A stretch of DNA of 64,000 nt. Source: an uncultured Synechococcus sp. Lineage in GTDB: Bacteria > Cyanobacteriota > Cyanobacteriia > Phormidesmidales > Phormidesmidaceae. Numbering within the stretch: position 1 is the first letter of the stretch; every line of letters begins with the position of its first letter. Under the pieces are notes generated by a model. The model saw only the letters and a list, made by a program, of their open reading frames with translations. It did not search any database and had not been told where the DNA came from. A program made the translations under genes and the position numbers. The DNA is taken from positions 62,001 through 126,000 of the forward strand of contig CALDSK010000051.1 in assembly GCA_937911865.1 (NCBI GenBank). The letters are read 5' to 3'. Shown here piece after piece: positions 54,248 to 62,562 of this stretch.

Positions 54248-54824
54248 AGATAGCGTTACCTGAATGAAATTTTCTTATTCACAAATTGTACTGAATTCTA
54301 TCAGGCCTGACGATTACGGATTTCCCTCTCCCGACTTTTTAATTCGCTTTGTCGATGTAAAACACTTTCTTTCTGATTTTTTAACTTTTTGATTTTTTAA
54401 ATGCCTTTTTGAGTTTCTAGAAGTCTCTGGAAGCAACTTCTGAGACTTTTGAAAATAGATATTCGGTACAACAACTGAATACAAATAGTAGGAAAAATAG
54501 TCACTGATTTCCGTAAAAGCTCGGCTTTATTGCTGAGCTTTTCCTGTTCGTTTGGGAACCGTTAACGATCAAGAACAAGAAAAGAAAATGCATCGTAATT
54601 ATTCGTAAAAATATCACTTTTGATTTCTGTAACCTTTTCGGTGAGCGCTGTCTGGGTTTTTAAGAGTCGATAAACTCCTGTGAATTTTGCGTGTATCCGC
54701 TTACGCCATAAGCGCTGATCTTAGTTCACTACCGTGTTTCAACGATGGTGGCTATCGAGCCTCTTCCCGAGAATGAATTTAATTCACGCAACACCGCTTC
54801 GACGCAGCGATCGCTGCATTAAAT
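54248..54824. other. Divergent region Bax-inhibitor / sigma factor
   Basis: 577 bp between two divergent genes, AT-rich at 54340-54510. It contains a terminator-like hairpin at 54515-54542 that belongs to neither gene. A HIP1 octamer lies at 54807-54814, directly before the sigma factor start. No open frame of note. Confidence 0.5.
54515..54545 (+). terminator. Orphan terminator-like hairpin
   Basis: Stem AAAAGCTCGGC/GCTGAGCTTTT (54515-54525 with 54532-54542, one G-T), 6-nt loop, U-rich 3' arm. It lies in the middle of a divergent region, so it cannot end either flanking gene. It would end an unannotated small RNA read from either side. Confidence 0.55.
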
Positions 54825-55628
54825 ATGGCTTCTTCTTCTAAATCATCTAAGTCGGCTCAACTTCGATCTCGTGGCATGGAACTACTCATGCAATACAAAG
54901 TGGATCGTTCGGTTAAGCTTCGCAATCAGTTAGTTAGGCTCAATGCTGGCTTGGTTCGTAAGATTGCTCACCGAGTTAGCCACCAGTGTGCTGAGCCCTA
55001 TGAGGATCTCGAACAAATTGGTTATATCGGTTTGATTCGGTCTATTGAGCGTTTCGATCCTGGTCAGGGCTGCGCCTTTAGCTCTTTTGCAGTGCCTTAC
55101 ATTCGCGGTGAAATGCTTCACTTTTTGCGCGATCGCGGTACTACAGTCAAGATTCCCCGTCGCTGGCAGGATCTGCAAAAGGAAGGCCAAAAGCGCCAGG
55201 CTGAGCTGATTCGTAAGTATGGTCGTCAGCCCTCTGATATTGAAATGGCTGAAGCGCTGCCCGTCTCTGTTCAAGAGTGGCGTCTGGTGAAGCTAGCTAA
55301 CAAGAACCGGATGCCTTTGAGTCTAGATGCAACCGTTTGCCATCAGATTGATTCAAGCATCACCCTGGGTGATACTTTGCCTGACATCCACTACCAGCTC
55401 TTGCAAGGGCTAGAAGAAGACCGTCAACAGATTCAGCGAGCAATGAATCAGCTAGAAGAGAAGACGCGGTCTGCGATTGATTTTGTGTTTTTCAAAGGCC
55501 TTTCTCGTAAGGAAGTGGCTGAGCGCATTGGGGTGAGCCCAATGACCGTTACTCGTCGCATTCAGCGCGGTGTTGAGCAAATGATCGCTTACTTACAGCC
55601 TCAACAGAATTTGCAGACCGATCCATAG
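54825..55628 (+). CDS. sigF: Group 3 RNA polymerase sigma factor (SigF-type)
   Basis: A 267-aa alternative sigma factor. Region 2 (about residues 40-105) reads YEDLEQIGYIGLIRSIERFDPGQGCAFSSFA (quoted for position; core polymerase-binding helix) followed by VPYIRGEMLHFLRDR. Region 3 follows, then region 4 with an HTH in GLSRKEVAERIGVSPMTVTRRIQ (key residues Glu, Arg). No region 1.1. Cyanobacterial SigF controls type IV pilus formation, motility and some stress genes. No anti-sigma gene is adjacent. ATG start; terminator downstream. Confidence 0.9.
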   Translation: MASSSKSSKSAQLRSRGMELLMQYKVDRSVKLRNQLVRLNAGLVRKIAHRVSHQCAEPYEDLEQIGYIGLIRSIERFDPGQGCAFSSFAVPYIRGEMLHFLRDRGTTVKIPRRWQDLQKEGQKRQAELIRKYGRQPSDIEMAEALPVSVQEWRLVKLANKNRMPLSLDATVCHQIDSSITLGDTLPDIHYQLLQGLEEDRQQIQRAMNQLEEKTRSAIDFVFFKGLSRKEVAERIGVSPMTVTRRIQRGVEQMIAYLQPQQNLQTDP

Positions 55629-55679
55629 AGATTGGTTAGCGTTACAGTGTTCCGCTGTCGGATCTCCTAAGTGAACAAG

Positions 55680-55714
55680 TCGATGCGATCGGTTGTGATT
55701 GCATCGATTTTTTT
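55680..55714 (+). terminator. Rho-independent terminator of sigF
   Basis: 11-bp stem (55680-55690 with 55697-55707, one G-T), 6-nt loop and seven T (55708-55714), about 50 bp after the sigF stop. Confidence 0.88.
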
Positions 55715-55862
55715 CGCTTACAGCCCCATTTGTGTGAAATTGTCATGACTTGCCGCTAGAGAGAAAGCCATACCGCCGCTGCGTATTAAGCTTTGAATAG
55801 GATCTCTATGCTACTTACATGCAAGGAGATCCATCTTTTTTGACTTAACGAGGCGTTTCTCC

Positions 55863-57443
55863 ATGGCCACTGCTGAAGCTGTTTTGACACCGAATCAAAA
55901 GTCAAGTTCAACCCAGTTGTCTGTGGACGAAGCCTTTGCGCGTCTTCAGTCTCAGCTGCCTGAACGCTGGCAGTCGATCGATGATTTTGACCGCAGCCCT
56001 CGGCAGATTCTGGTAGTGCCCTCTTTGAGCTTAGATCAAGAAGAGCTGCGTAAGGTGCAAGGCGTGCATCATTATGAGGAGCGTTTACTGTTTTCGTTGA
56101 TTCGATTACGCAATCCCGAAACGCGGCTGATCTATGTGACCTCTCAGCCTTTACACCCAAGCGTTGTGGATTATTATCTGGAGCTGCTGCCAGGAATTCC
56201 TAGCTCTCATGCGCGCGATCGCTTAGATCTGTTCTCAACCTACGATTCTTCATTGCGATCGCTCACTGAAAAAATCCTTGCCCGCCCGCGCCTAATTCGT
56301 CGTATTAAAGACAAAATCAAGCCTGACGAAGCTTACATGACATGCTACAACTCCACCGAAGCGGAGAAATCGCTGGCTATAAAGCTGGATTTGCCTCTAT
56401 TAGCCGTCGATCCTGGCTTGTTGTATTGGGGAACGAAAGCAGGGAGCCGGCAGATTTTTGCAGAATGCGGCATTCCTCTGCCCGATGGTAGTGCGCTGAC
56501 CCATGACGTTTCAGAACTAGCTGACTTTACTGCGGCACTATGGGAGCGTCAACCCGAACTCAAACGTATTGTGATCAAGCTTAATGAAGGGTTTTCGGGT
56601 GAGGGCAATGCATTGCTGGAACTTGCAGAGTTGGCCGATGTCGCACCGGGGAAAAGCGATCGCCTTGCCCGGTCAGCCGCAATTGAAGCGGCGTTTTCCT
56701 GTTTGGGGTTTCAGTGCGATACCGAGAGTTGGGAATCGTTTAAGCAAAAAATTGAGGAATTAGGTGCGATCGCAGAAGCCTTTATTGAAGGTGAGGAAAA
56801 ATATTCTCCTAGCGTTCAAGGCCGCGTCACCCCAAAAGGCGACGTCGAAATCCTTTCTACCCACGATCAGGTACTAGGTGGTCCTGACGGTCAGATCTTT
56901 CTAGGCTGTACCTTCCCGGCTGAAGATTCCTATCGCCTTGCTCTACAAGAAATGGGCCGAAAAGTGGGCGAAAGCTTAGCTAAAAAAGGCGCTTTAGAGC
57001 GCTACAGCGTAGATTTTATTGCCGTTCGCCAGCCAGAAAAAGAAGACCAGCCCTGGGATTTACAGGCGATCGAAATAAACTTGCGTAAGGGGGGGACGAC
57101 TCATCCTTTTATGGCCCTAAATCTTCTCTCAAACGGTTCTTACGATCTAAACGACGGTAAGTTCTACACCAAAAACGGTCAGGCTAAGTATTACCGAGCC
57201 TCTGACAATCTCCAGAAAGATGCCTATCGTGGGCTACTTCCCAACGATTTAATGGACATCATCATGGGAGAGCAACTGCACTTTAGCTCTATCGACGGCG
57301 TTGGCGTTGTTTTTCACCTGATGGGCTGTCTGAGTGAATACGGCAAACTGGGGCTTACCTGTATTGGTAATACACCAAAGGAAGCTGAAGAAATCTATGA
57401 ACAGGTCGTCGAGACAATCGACCGAGCAACCCGTGAGTCGTAA
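55863..57443 (+). CDS. PGM1-related ATP-grasp peptide ligase
   Basis: A 526-aa ATP-grasp protein. An N-terminal domain (residues 1-190) with LLYWGTKAGSRQIFAECGIPLP leads into the ATP-grasp part: KRIVIKLNEGFSGEGNALLE (nucleotide-binding Lys), EAFIEGEEKYSPSVQGRV, and the Mg/ATP-binding LQAIEINLRKGGTTHPFMAL. The closest named relative is Streptomyces PGM1, which ligates a nonproteinogenic amino acid to ribosomal peptides (pheganomycin). Cyanobacteria carry homologues of unknown product; no precursor peptide gene is visible next to it. ATG start. Confidence 0.82.
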   Translation: MATAEAVLTPNQKSSSTQLSVDEAFARLQSQLPERWQSIDDFDRSPRQILVVPSLSLDQEELRKVQGVHHYEERLLFSLIRLRNPETRLIYVTSQPLHPSVVDYYLELLPGIPSSHARDRLDLFSTYDSSLRSLTEKILARPRLIRRIKDKIKPDEAYMTCYNSTEAEKSLAIKLDLPLLAVDPGLLYWGTKAGSRQIFAECGIPLPDGSALTHDVSELADFTAALWERQPELKRIVIKLNEGFSGEGNALLELAELADVAPGKSDRLARSAAIEAAFSCLGFQCDTESWESFKQKIEELGAIAEAFIEGEEKYSPSVQGRVTPKGDVEILSTHDQVLGGPDGQIFLGCTFPAEDSYRLALQEMGRKVGESLAKKGALERYSVDFIAVRQPEKEDQPWDLQAIEINLRKGGTTHPFMALNLLSNGSYDLNDGKFYTKNGQAKYYRASDNLQKDAYRGLLPNDLMDIIMGEQLHFSSIDGVGVVFHLMGCLSEYGKLGLTCIGNTPKEAEEIYEQVVETIDRATRES

Positions 57444-57463
57444 GTTTACAGCCAGGCTACATT

Positions 57464-57489
57464 AAGTGGCCTATGAAAGTGGCCTATGA
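57464..57489. repeat. 13-bp perfect tandem duplication
   Basis: AAGTGGCCTATGA (57464-57476) repeated directly (57477-57489), 20 bp after the PGM1-like stop and 18 bp from the smpB stop on the other strand. Confidence 0.88.
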
Positions 57490-57507
57490 ATCCAGCATAG
57501 TCGTCGC

Positions 57508-57999
57508 CTATCTGTTGGCCGATTTCATAGCCCGAGCCATGTCGCGCTTATCTTGCTTTTTCTTCAGGCTATCGCGCTTGTCATGTAGCTTTTTACCGCG
57601 ACCTAGCCCAAAGCTCACCTTAACGCGCCCGCCCTTCAGGTACATCTTCATCGGGACCAACGTCAGGCCCTTTTGCTCTTCCTGACCGATGAGCTTACGA
57701 ATTTCTTGCTTGTGCAGCAGCAGCTTGCGGATGCGTCTGGGCTCATGGTTGTAGGCCAAATTGGTCATATTGTGCGGCGAAATATGCACATTATGTAGCC
57801 ACACTTCGCCTCGCTTGACGTTGGCATACCCATCGCGCAGGTTTACCTTACCCTCGCGGATAGACTTCACCTCCGTGCCAGTCAGCACAATACCCGCCTC
57901 ATAGGTTTCAAGAATTTCATATTGGTAACGAGCCTGGCGATTGTCTGCCACGGTCTTGATGCCGCCGCCAGTGCTTTTTGTATTGGTCGATTTAGCCAT
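57508..57999 (-). CDS. smpB: SsrA-binding protein
   Basis: Binds tmRNA and delivers it to stalled ribosomes for trans-translation. The 163-aa protein has the beta-barrel core (YEILETYEAGIVLTGTEVKS, VNLRDGYANVKRGEVWLHNVHIS in parts) and a basic C-terminal tail rich in Lys/Arg (KKLHDKRDSLKKKQDKRD), longer than in E. coli in the usual cyanobacterial way. Convergent with the PGM1-like gene. Confidence 0.96.
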   Translation of the reverse strand: MAKSTNTKSTGGGIKTVADNRQARYQYEILETYEAGIVLTGTEVKSIREGKVNLRDGYANVKRGEVWLHNVHISPHNMTNLAYNHEPRRIRKLLLHKQEIRKLIGQEEQKGLTLVPMKMYLKGGRVKVSFGLGRGKKLHDKRDSLKKKQDKRDMARAMKSANR

Positions 58000-58061
58000 G
58001 AAACGCAGTCAGTGAAAGGCTGTGAAAGATTTAAGGAGAGTTTTTGCGGTTAGCCAAGCAG

Positions 58062-58331
58062 CTATTCGCCTGCAACAATGCACCACTCGTACAGCTCGTA
58101 GGTTACGCAGTTGTTTGCAATCAGTGGGTCAGCTTCTACGATAGCTTTTGCTTCATCCATAGAACCCGCTGTAAAAATTAGCATACCGCCTCCACGCTCA
58201 GCCCAATAGCCCGTTTTAGCCTGATGTCCCTGCTCAATCAGCTGTTTTACGTACGCAACGTGGGCGGCTACAAACTGATCAAATCTGGGTTTATCGACGA
58301 TACCTCGCTCTATTTTGACAAACCACACCAT
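58062..58331 (-). CDS. YciI family protein
   Basis: An 89-aa ferredoxin-like alpha/beta protein with the conserved His and Asp of the YciI active-site-like pocket (FVAAHVAYVKQLIEQGH, ADPLIANNCVTYELYEW). Structure-known relatives have been linked to dehydrochlorination or remain unassigned. Short, no partner domain. Function unknown. Confidence 0.85.
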   Translation of the reverse strand: MVWFVKIERGIVDKPRFDQFVAAHVAYVKQLIEQGHQAKTGYWAERGGGMLIFTAGSMDEAKAIVEADPLIANNCVTYELYEWCIVAGE

Positions 58332-58364
58332 CTTTAGGGCCTCTTTTCTATCCGTTATTAGTTT

Positions 58365-58456
58365 ATTTGTAAGGGGTCATTTGTAAGGGGGTGTGGTTTT
58401 GCGCTCAGTAATGTTTTGAAGGTAATTGTTTTGAAGGTAATTGTTTTGAAAATTAG
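58365..58456. repeat. Two tandem repeat sets (14 bp x2; 15 bp x3)
   Basis: ATTTGTAAGGGGTC (58365-58378) with ATTTGTAAGGGGGT (58379-58392), then TGTTTTGAAGGTAAT at 58412-58426 and 58427-58441 (identical) with a decayed third copy at 58442-58456 that includes the stop codon of the Uma2 gene (58453-58455). Confidence 0.9.
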
Positions 58457-59097
58457 TGTGATTGCAACCATGCTTCAAACTCTCTAACCGCCACACTCAC
58501 ACCTTCATTCCACGCCTTCTCTACATACTCAGGCATCAGCTTCCTTACAGGGATACCTGCAAACGTAGGGCTTTCTGTCCGCTCAGCATAATGTCCATGC
58601 TCAAAGATGTGAATGCTCAGCGTTTCTCTTCGATATATCCATAGCTCAGGAACTGCGATTCCTTCGTAATCTTGTGCACGCGTCAGAGACGTGAGATCCA
58701 CTTCCAGCGCCAAATCTGGCGGTGGGTCAACTGCTAAGTCAATCTTTTCTTTCCCCAAAATTGTCTGCCTACTCGCGATGTAGAAGCAGGTATCGGGTTC
58801 GACGCCCTGCTCTCCTAGTCGCTTCAGCGTTATTGGATCGAAGCTTTGCCAATCCTTCCCTTGGTGCCGTAGCAGACACTTCACCAAATCCGAAAGTGCA
58901 TCAGAGCGGTTCCCGTGCCGAGGAGACGGTGCCATCAACCGAATTTCTTGAGTATGAGCATTAAAGTAAATTTTGGTAGTGGACCGTTCGCCCCTCTGCT
59001 CTAACAGCGCTTCGTAGTCTGCCCAGGTCTGGTTTCGCAGTACAACATCTGCACCGGGTGATAGCTGAACAGCTTCTTTGGTAATCGTTATGTTCAT
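58453..59097 (-). CDS. Uma2/DUF820 family putative restriction endonuclease-fold protein
   Basis: A 214-aa PD-(D/E)xK-fold protein. Core pattern: a Lys/Tyr strand (TKIYFNAHTQEIRLM), the active-site pair around GVEPDTCFYI and PPPDLALEVDLTS, then IAVPELWIYRRETLSIH. Cyanobacterial genomes carry dozens of these; biological role unknown. The ATG at 59097 fits the family start; the frame is open upstream, but that part has no similarity. Its 3' end carries 15-bp tandem repeats. Confidence 0.85.
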   Translation of the reverse strand: MNITITKEAVQLSPGADVVLRNQTWADYEALLEQRGERSTTKIYFNAHTQEIRLMAPSPRHGNRSDALSDLVKCLLRHQGKDWQSFDPITLKRLGEQGVEPDTCFYIASRQTILGKEKIDLAVDPPPDLALEVDLTSLTRAQDYEGIAVPELWIYRRETLSIHIFEHGHYAERTESPTFAGIPVRKLMPEYVEKAWNEGVSVAVREFEAWLQSH

Positions 59098-59233
59098 AGC
59101 TGAGCGCCCTCGATCAAGGCTTGTATAATCTCGTTCTATAGAAAGAGTAAAGAATTCACCTGATGGCAGAATCGTTGACTGTATGGCCCTCTTTACACTG
59201 ATGATGTCATAAATAAGCGAAAGGAGCCGATCC

Positions 59234-59521
59234 GTGGTGACTGAACAAAACGAAAATATAAAGGTAGGCGCTGAGCCTGGTAAAGGTGCTGCTGGCAATC
59301 AGCAGGCTGTACAGGTCGCTCAGCCTGTCGGCGATGCTGTTCAACCACCTGGCACCAAGAGCTTTCCGGGTGGAACGCCCGAAGAGGATGCTGAAGATAT
59401 CGCCGCGGCAAAAGCTAGCGAGGCTGATAGCGACCTGAAGACAACGGACGGTTACGTAATTGATGATTCTGGTCGGATGAATAACTTTGCTGTAGAGCCT
59501 GAAATGTACGTTGAAAAGTAG
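59234..59521 (+). CDS. 95-aa protein with ssl1498-like NNFAVEPEMYV terminus
   Basis: GTG start at 59234 (a second GTG follows directly) with AAGGAG 7 nt upstream. The first 70 residues are an Ala/Gly/Glu-rich likely disordered region. The last 26 residues read TTDGYVIDDSGRMNNFAVEP, then EMYVEK. This short motif resembles a tail shared by the cyanobacterial ssl1498 family and some high-light-inducible-like proteins (from memory); the chlorophyll-binding helix itself is absent. Divergent from the Uma2 gene. Confidence 0.7.
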   Translation: MVTEQNENIKVGAEPGKGAAGNQQAVQVAQPVGDAVQPPGTKSFPGGTPEEDAEDIAAAKASEADSDLKTTDGYVIDDSGRMNNFAVEPEMYVEK

Positions 59522-59570
59522 GCTTTTCTAGCGTTTGGGTTAATGTTAGCTTGAGCGCTGATTTGAAAAG

Positions 59571-60215
59571 CTATCTTTGCCAGGCGGCTTGAAAAAAGTC
59601 TCTCTCACAGATCATGGCGTACCGATAAGTAGATTTTGTTAGCGTGGTGTCTGGAGAAAGCTGGTTGACTAAGGCTTCTAGCTGTTTAGCCAAGGGTTCA
59701 AACTCGTCACTACTATAGGTGGTAATCCACTCCCGATAATCGTGGGAGGGAATGCCGCCTTTTGCTAATTCTTGCCCTAGGTATGCATACAGCCTCATGC
59801 AGGGTGACATGGCAACTGCCGTGATGCCGACAGGCTGACTCCAGGCTGTCGCCAGCAAAAAGTCTGTGTACTGCCGGGTGGCTGCGCCGGGTTCTACAGT
59901 TTTGACATCTACATTCCAAGACTCAGCATAGCTTTGGTGTAAGTTCAGCTCTTGTAATACGCCGTTTGCCAGTGCGTGAAAGGTTTGAAAGCTTTCCCAG
60001 GTAGGTGCTTTTGCTGCGGCAATGCTATACGCGCGGGCAAACGCTTCCAAGAAAAAGGCATCTTGGCCAACGTAGTAAGCGAATTTTTCTCTCGGTAACG
60101 ATCCGTCTCCAATGCCTTGCACGAAAAGATTCTCAAGAGAAGCGGCAGCTAAGTCTTGATTGTCTTGCCACAGTGCTTGAGAAAGGGGCAAAACGGAAGG
60201 CTGAGACGAAGGCAT
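59571..60215 (-). CDS. tenA: TenA/thiaminase II family protein
   Basis: A 214-aa all-helical heme-oxygenase-fold protein that hydrolyses aminopyrimidine precursors in thiamin salvage. Features: FAYYVGQDAFFLEAFARAYS near residue 50, the catalytic-Cys region AMSPCMRLYAYLG and the C-terminal YSSDEFEPLAKQLEALVNQL. It lies 21 bp after the PhoX gene on the same strand and could be co-transcribed with it, although the functions are unrelated. No TPP riboswitch is visible. Confidence 0.87.
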   Translation of the reverse strand: MPSSQPSVLPLSQALWQDNQDLAAASLENLFVQGIGDGSLPREKFAYYVGQDAFFLEAFARAYSIAAAKAPTWESFQTFHALANGVLQELNLHQSYAESWNVDVKTVEPGAATRQYTDFLLATAWSQPVGITAVAMSPCMRLYAYLGQELAKGGIPSHDYREWITTYSSDEFEPLAKQLEALVNQLSPDTTLTKSTYRYAMICERDFFQAAWQR

Positions 60216-60236
60216 AGCGTGAAAACTCGACAGCGC

Positions 60237-62408
60237 TTACACAATAGCAGTCCCGCTCTCGATTCGACGAATGGCTACGACAGAGGGTTTTGGAGGCGCA
60301 TTTTCGGTCTTGTCTGGCCAGTTAGAGCCAATGGGAACATCCCGCTGTTGGGTGAATGCCTTACCGTTAGTTGTTTGCATCGCAAACTCCCGAGTGTCCG
60401 AGGCCATGTCTGCTCGAATGCCGCCACGCTCGCCAGGATGCTGCGCGGCTATAAAGAGCGTTGTGCCATCGTCGGTAAAGAAGGGGCCGGTAAGTTCGCA
60501 TTCCATCGGTCCGTAGGCAAACATTCTAGCTTCGCCTGCTTGGTCACCTTCTAGGGGAATTTGCCAGAGGGAATTGTTGCCGTACATGCCCGGCAGCTGT
60601 TTGCCTGTGAGTGGCTCGCCGTCATCTGAGACTCGATGAGGGGTTGCTTTGTTGTGCGTGCCAGTTGACATGTCGGTAACTAACCACAAATTCCCCCGCT
60701 GGTCGAACGCCAGGTTGTCTGGATTGGCGAAGCCAAGTCCTCCTTCTGCTGGCTCTCCGCCGGTTGCGAACATGCGCCAGGTAAAGGTCAACGCGCCAGG
60801 CTCGCCGTCGTTTTCGACAACTTTCATCACCCAGCCTTCTTCGTAGTCTTCTTCGCCATTGGGCCCAACAAAAACTGACTTATCCGGTCCGCCATCTTGG
60901 CCAGACATCCCTGAGGTGAAGGCGATGAACAAGGTACCGTCTTGATCAACTTCGGTATCTTCAGGGCGAGCGGTAGCAGTTGCTCCAGCGGCGTTTGCCG
61001 CAAAGTGGGCATCTATCAAAATCGCGCCTTGCTTTTCGGTGTTATTGCCTTCGTAGAGGTCACCCAGGGTAGCAAACCTTTTTTTGAATTGGCGGGCGAT
61101 CGCATCTCTTTCAACCTTTTTAAACCCACCTTCTGGCCTTTTAGGTAGTGTTACCATGCCACCTATCACCTCGCTTGGCAAAACTGGATCAACCGGCGTT
61201 GTCAGTGTTAGCGGAATCCAGCTACCTGTGCCATCGCCTCTAAATTTGGCAGCATAGAGCATCCCATTCTTCATCAGCCGAGAGTTTTCTTTATTGGTAG
61301 GGTCGATAACTCTACCGCTGCTAATGAATTTGTATACGTGGCCACCTCTGCGATCGCACCCCGAATAGAACGCCAGCGGTTTACCCGCTACAGCTCGAAC
61401 CCCTACCGCCTCATGGCGATAACGTCCTAGCCAGGTGTGCTTAGTGCCATAGTCATCCGGGTTACTCGGATCAATTTCCACAATCCAACCGTACTTGTTG
61501 CCCGCTAGCCCAAATACATTACCCTGACCATCGAACCCGGCGTTAAAAGCCTTCCTTCCTGGCTCGAAAGAAGACCCGTCGCTGTGCACCGCTTCAGGCA
61601 CCTGATTTTGAATATTTTCTTCCGCGCTAAGAGCCGTTCCCCAGGGTGTAGTACCGCCTGCACAGTTGCCAAACGTGCCAATAATTTGGGTATCTAGCCC
61701 ATCGGTATACCCCTTAACCTGTGTTTTACGAAAGACAGCAGTAGCAGGCCCGGTTGACTTTAAATAGCGACCATCTTTCAGTCCAGATATGCCAGAGACT
61801 CTGCGATCGCGATCGCCTGGTACACGTATCCACCGACCATCTGCCTCCCGGCGAACTGCAATGACCCCTAATCCCTGATCAATCAAAGTCTCCTCAGAAA
61901 TCTGCCGAATCTGAGCCTTGAGCGGATTATCATCTGGCAGCTTAAACGCATTGAGCTCTTTTGCTTCCAGCTTGCCAAGTGCGGCAACCACCTCCTGAAA
62001 CGGCAAAGACTTCCCAGTGATTTGCGCGTACGTTTGCTCCCAAGTTGCGGTGCTAATGTACTCAAAATTGACTGTCAGATAGCCTTCATGTGGCCCGGTT
62101 GCAATAAAAGAGAGATAGTCGTTGTTGTATCCAAACCGCGAATCGCCAACCGGATCGCCCCAGGAAGCAATGACATCATAAGTAAACGCTTCTGGCAAGA
62201 CGATGTCATCTTGGATGGCGTACTGCGCATATTCCAGTGGCTGCTGGTCTGTACTGATGTTGACAGCGCCGTAGGGCATCGGACTTTTAATGGGCTTGAA
62301 TGCGGCCGCATTCGAGGAAGTGATGGTGCGGGGGGCGCAGTTAGGCAGGCCAGTCAAAGATGTCCCGGCTGCTGCACCTAAAAAGACCAAAAAGTGTCGG
62401 CGCTTCAT
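60237..62408 (-). CDS. phoX: PhoX-family alkaline phosphatase, Tat-exported
   Basis: A 723-aa DUF839 protein, the calcium/iron-dependent PhoX phosphatase that releases phosphate from organic esters in the periplasm. The ATG at 62408 opens with MKRRHFLVFLGAAAGTSL, a twin-arginine signal; an upstream TTG would add 25 residues before it and is unlikely. Conserved blocks: FGNCAGGTTPWGTALSAEEN, WLGRYRHEAVGVRAVAGKP, VYKFISSGRV, TFTWRMFATGGEP and FANPDNLAFDQRGNLWLVTD (metal-binding Asp/Glu residues). A Pho box lies about 100 bp upstream. tenA follows directly. Confidence 0.92.
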   Translation of the reverse strand: MKRRHFLVFLGAAAGTSLTGLPNCAPRTITSSNAAAFKPIKSPMPYGAVNISTDQQPLEYAQYAIQDDIVLPEAFTYDVIASWGDPVGDSRFGYNNDYLSFIATGPHEGYLTVNFEYISTATWEQTYAQITGKSLPFQEVVAALGKLEAKELNAFKLPDDNPLKAQIRQISEETLIDQGLGVIAVRREADGRWIRVPGDRDRRVSGISGLKDGRYLKSTGPATAVFRKTQVKGYTDGLDTQIIGTFGNCAGGTTPWGTALSAEENIQNQVPEAVHSDGSSFEPGRKAFNAGFDGQGNVFGLAGNKYGWIVEIDPSNPDDYGTKHTWLGRYRHEAVGVRAVAGKPLAFYSGCDRRGGHVYKFISSGRVIDPTNKENSRLMKNGMLYAAKFRGDGTGSWIPLTLTTPVDPVLPSEVIGGMVTLPKRPEGGFKKVERDAIARQFKKRFATLGDLYEGNNTEKQGAILIDAHFAANAAGATATARPEDTEVDQDGTLFIAFTSGMSGQDGGPDKSVFVGPNGEEDYEEGWVMKVVENDGEPGALTFTWRMFATGGEPAEGGLGFANPDNLAFDQRGNLWLVTDMSTGTHNKATPHRVSDDGEPLTGKQLPGMYGNNSLWQIPLEGDQAGEARMFAYGPMECELTGPFFTDDGTTLFIAAQHPGERGGIRADMASDTREFAMQTTNGKAFTQQRDVPIGSNWPDKTENAPPKPSVVAIRRIESGTAIV

Positions 62409-62507
62409 GTTCGATAAATACTGGGAGACAGGTACTCTAGAAGAAAATTCGCTTGTAAAGAGTTGCGCGCGAAAAAATTGCACAGCGTAAAAGACCCTAC
62501 GAAAGCA

Positions 62508-62526
62508 AGGTTAAGAACAGGTGAAC
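62508..62526 (-). promoter_or_regulatory. Pho box (PhoB/SphR site) upstream of phoX
   Basis: On the minus strand GTTCACCT-GTT-CTTAACCT: two 8-bp direct repeats separated by 3 bp, the second identical to the cyanobacterial consensus CTTAACCT. A weak third half-site (TTTCGTAG) follows at the right spacing. It lies 100-118 bp upstream of the phoX start and supports induction by phosphate starvation. Confidence 0.75.
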
Positions 62527-62562
62527 AGCTATCGCTGCTATGGAAGGCTGTATGGAGAGTTC

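Noticed and set aside
59571..60215. TPP riboswitch for tenA
   Set aside because: Only 21 bp separate tenA from phoX and no thi-box pattern is seen in or before that gap.
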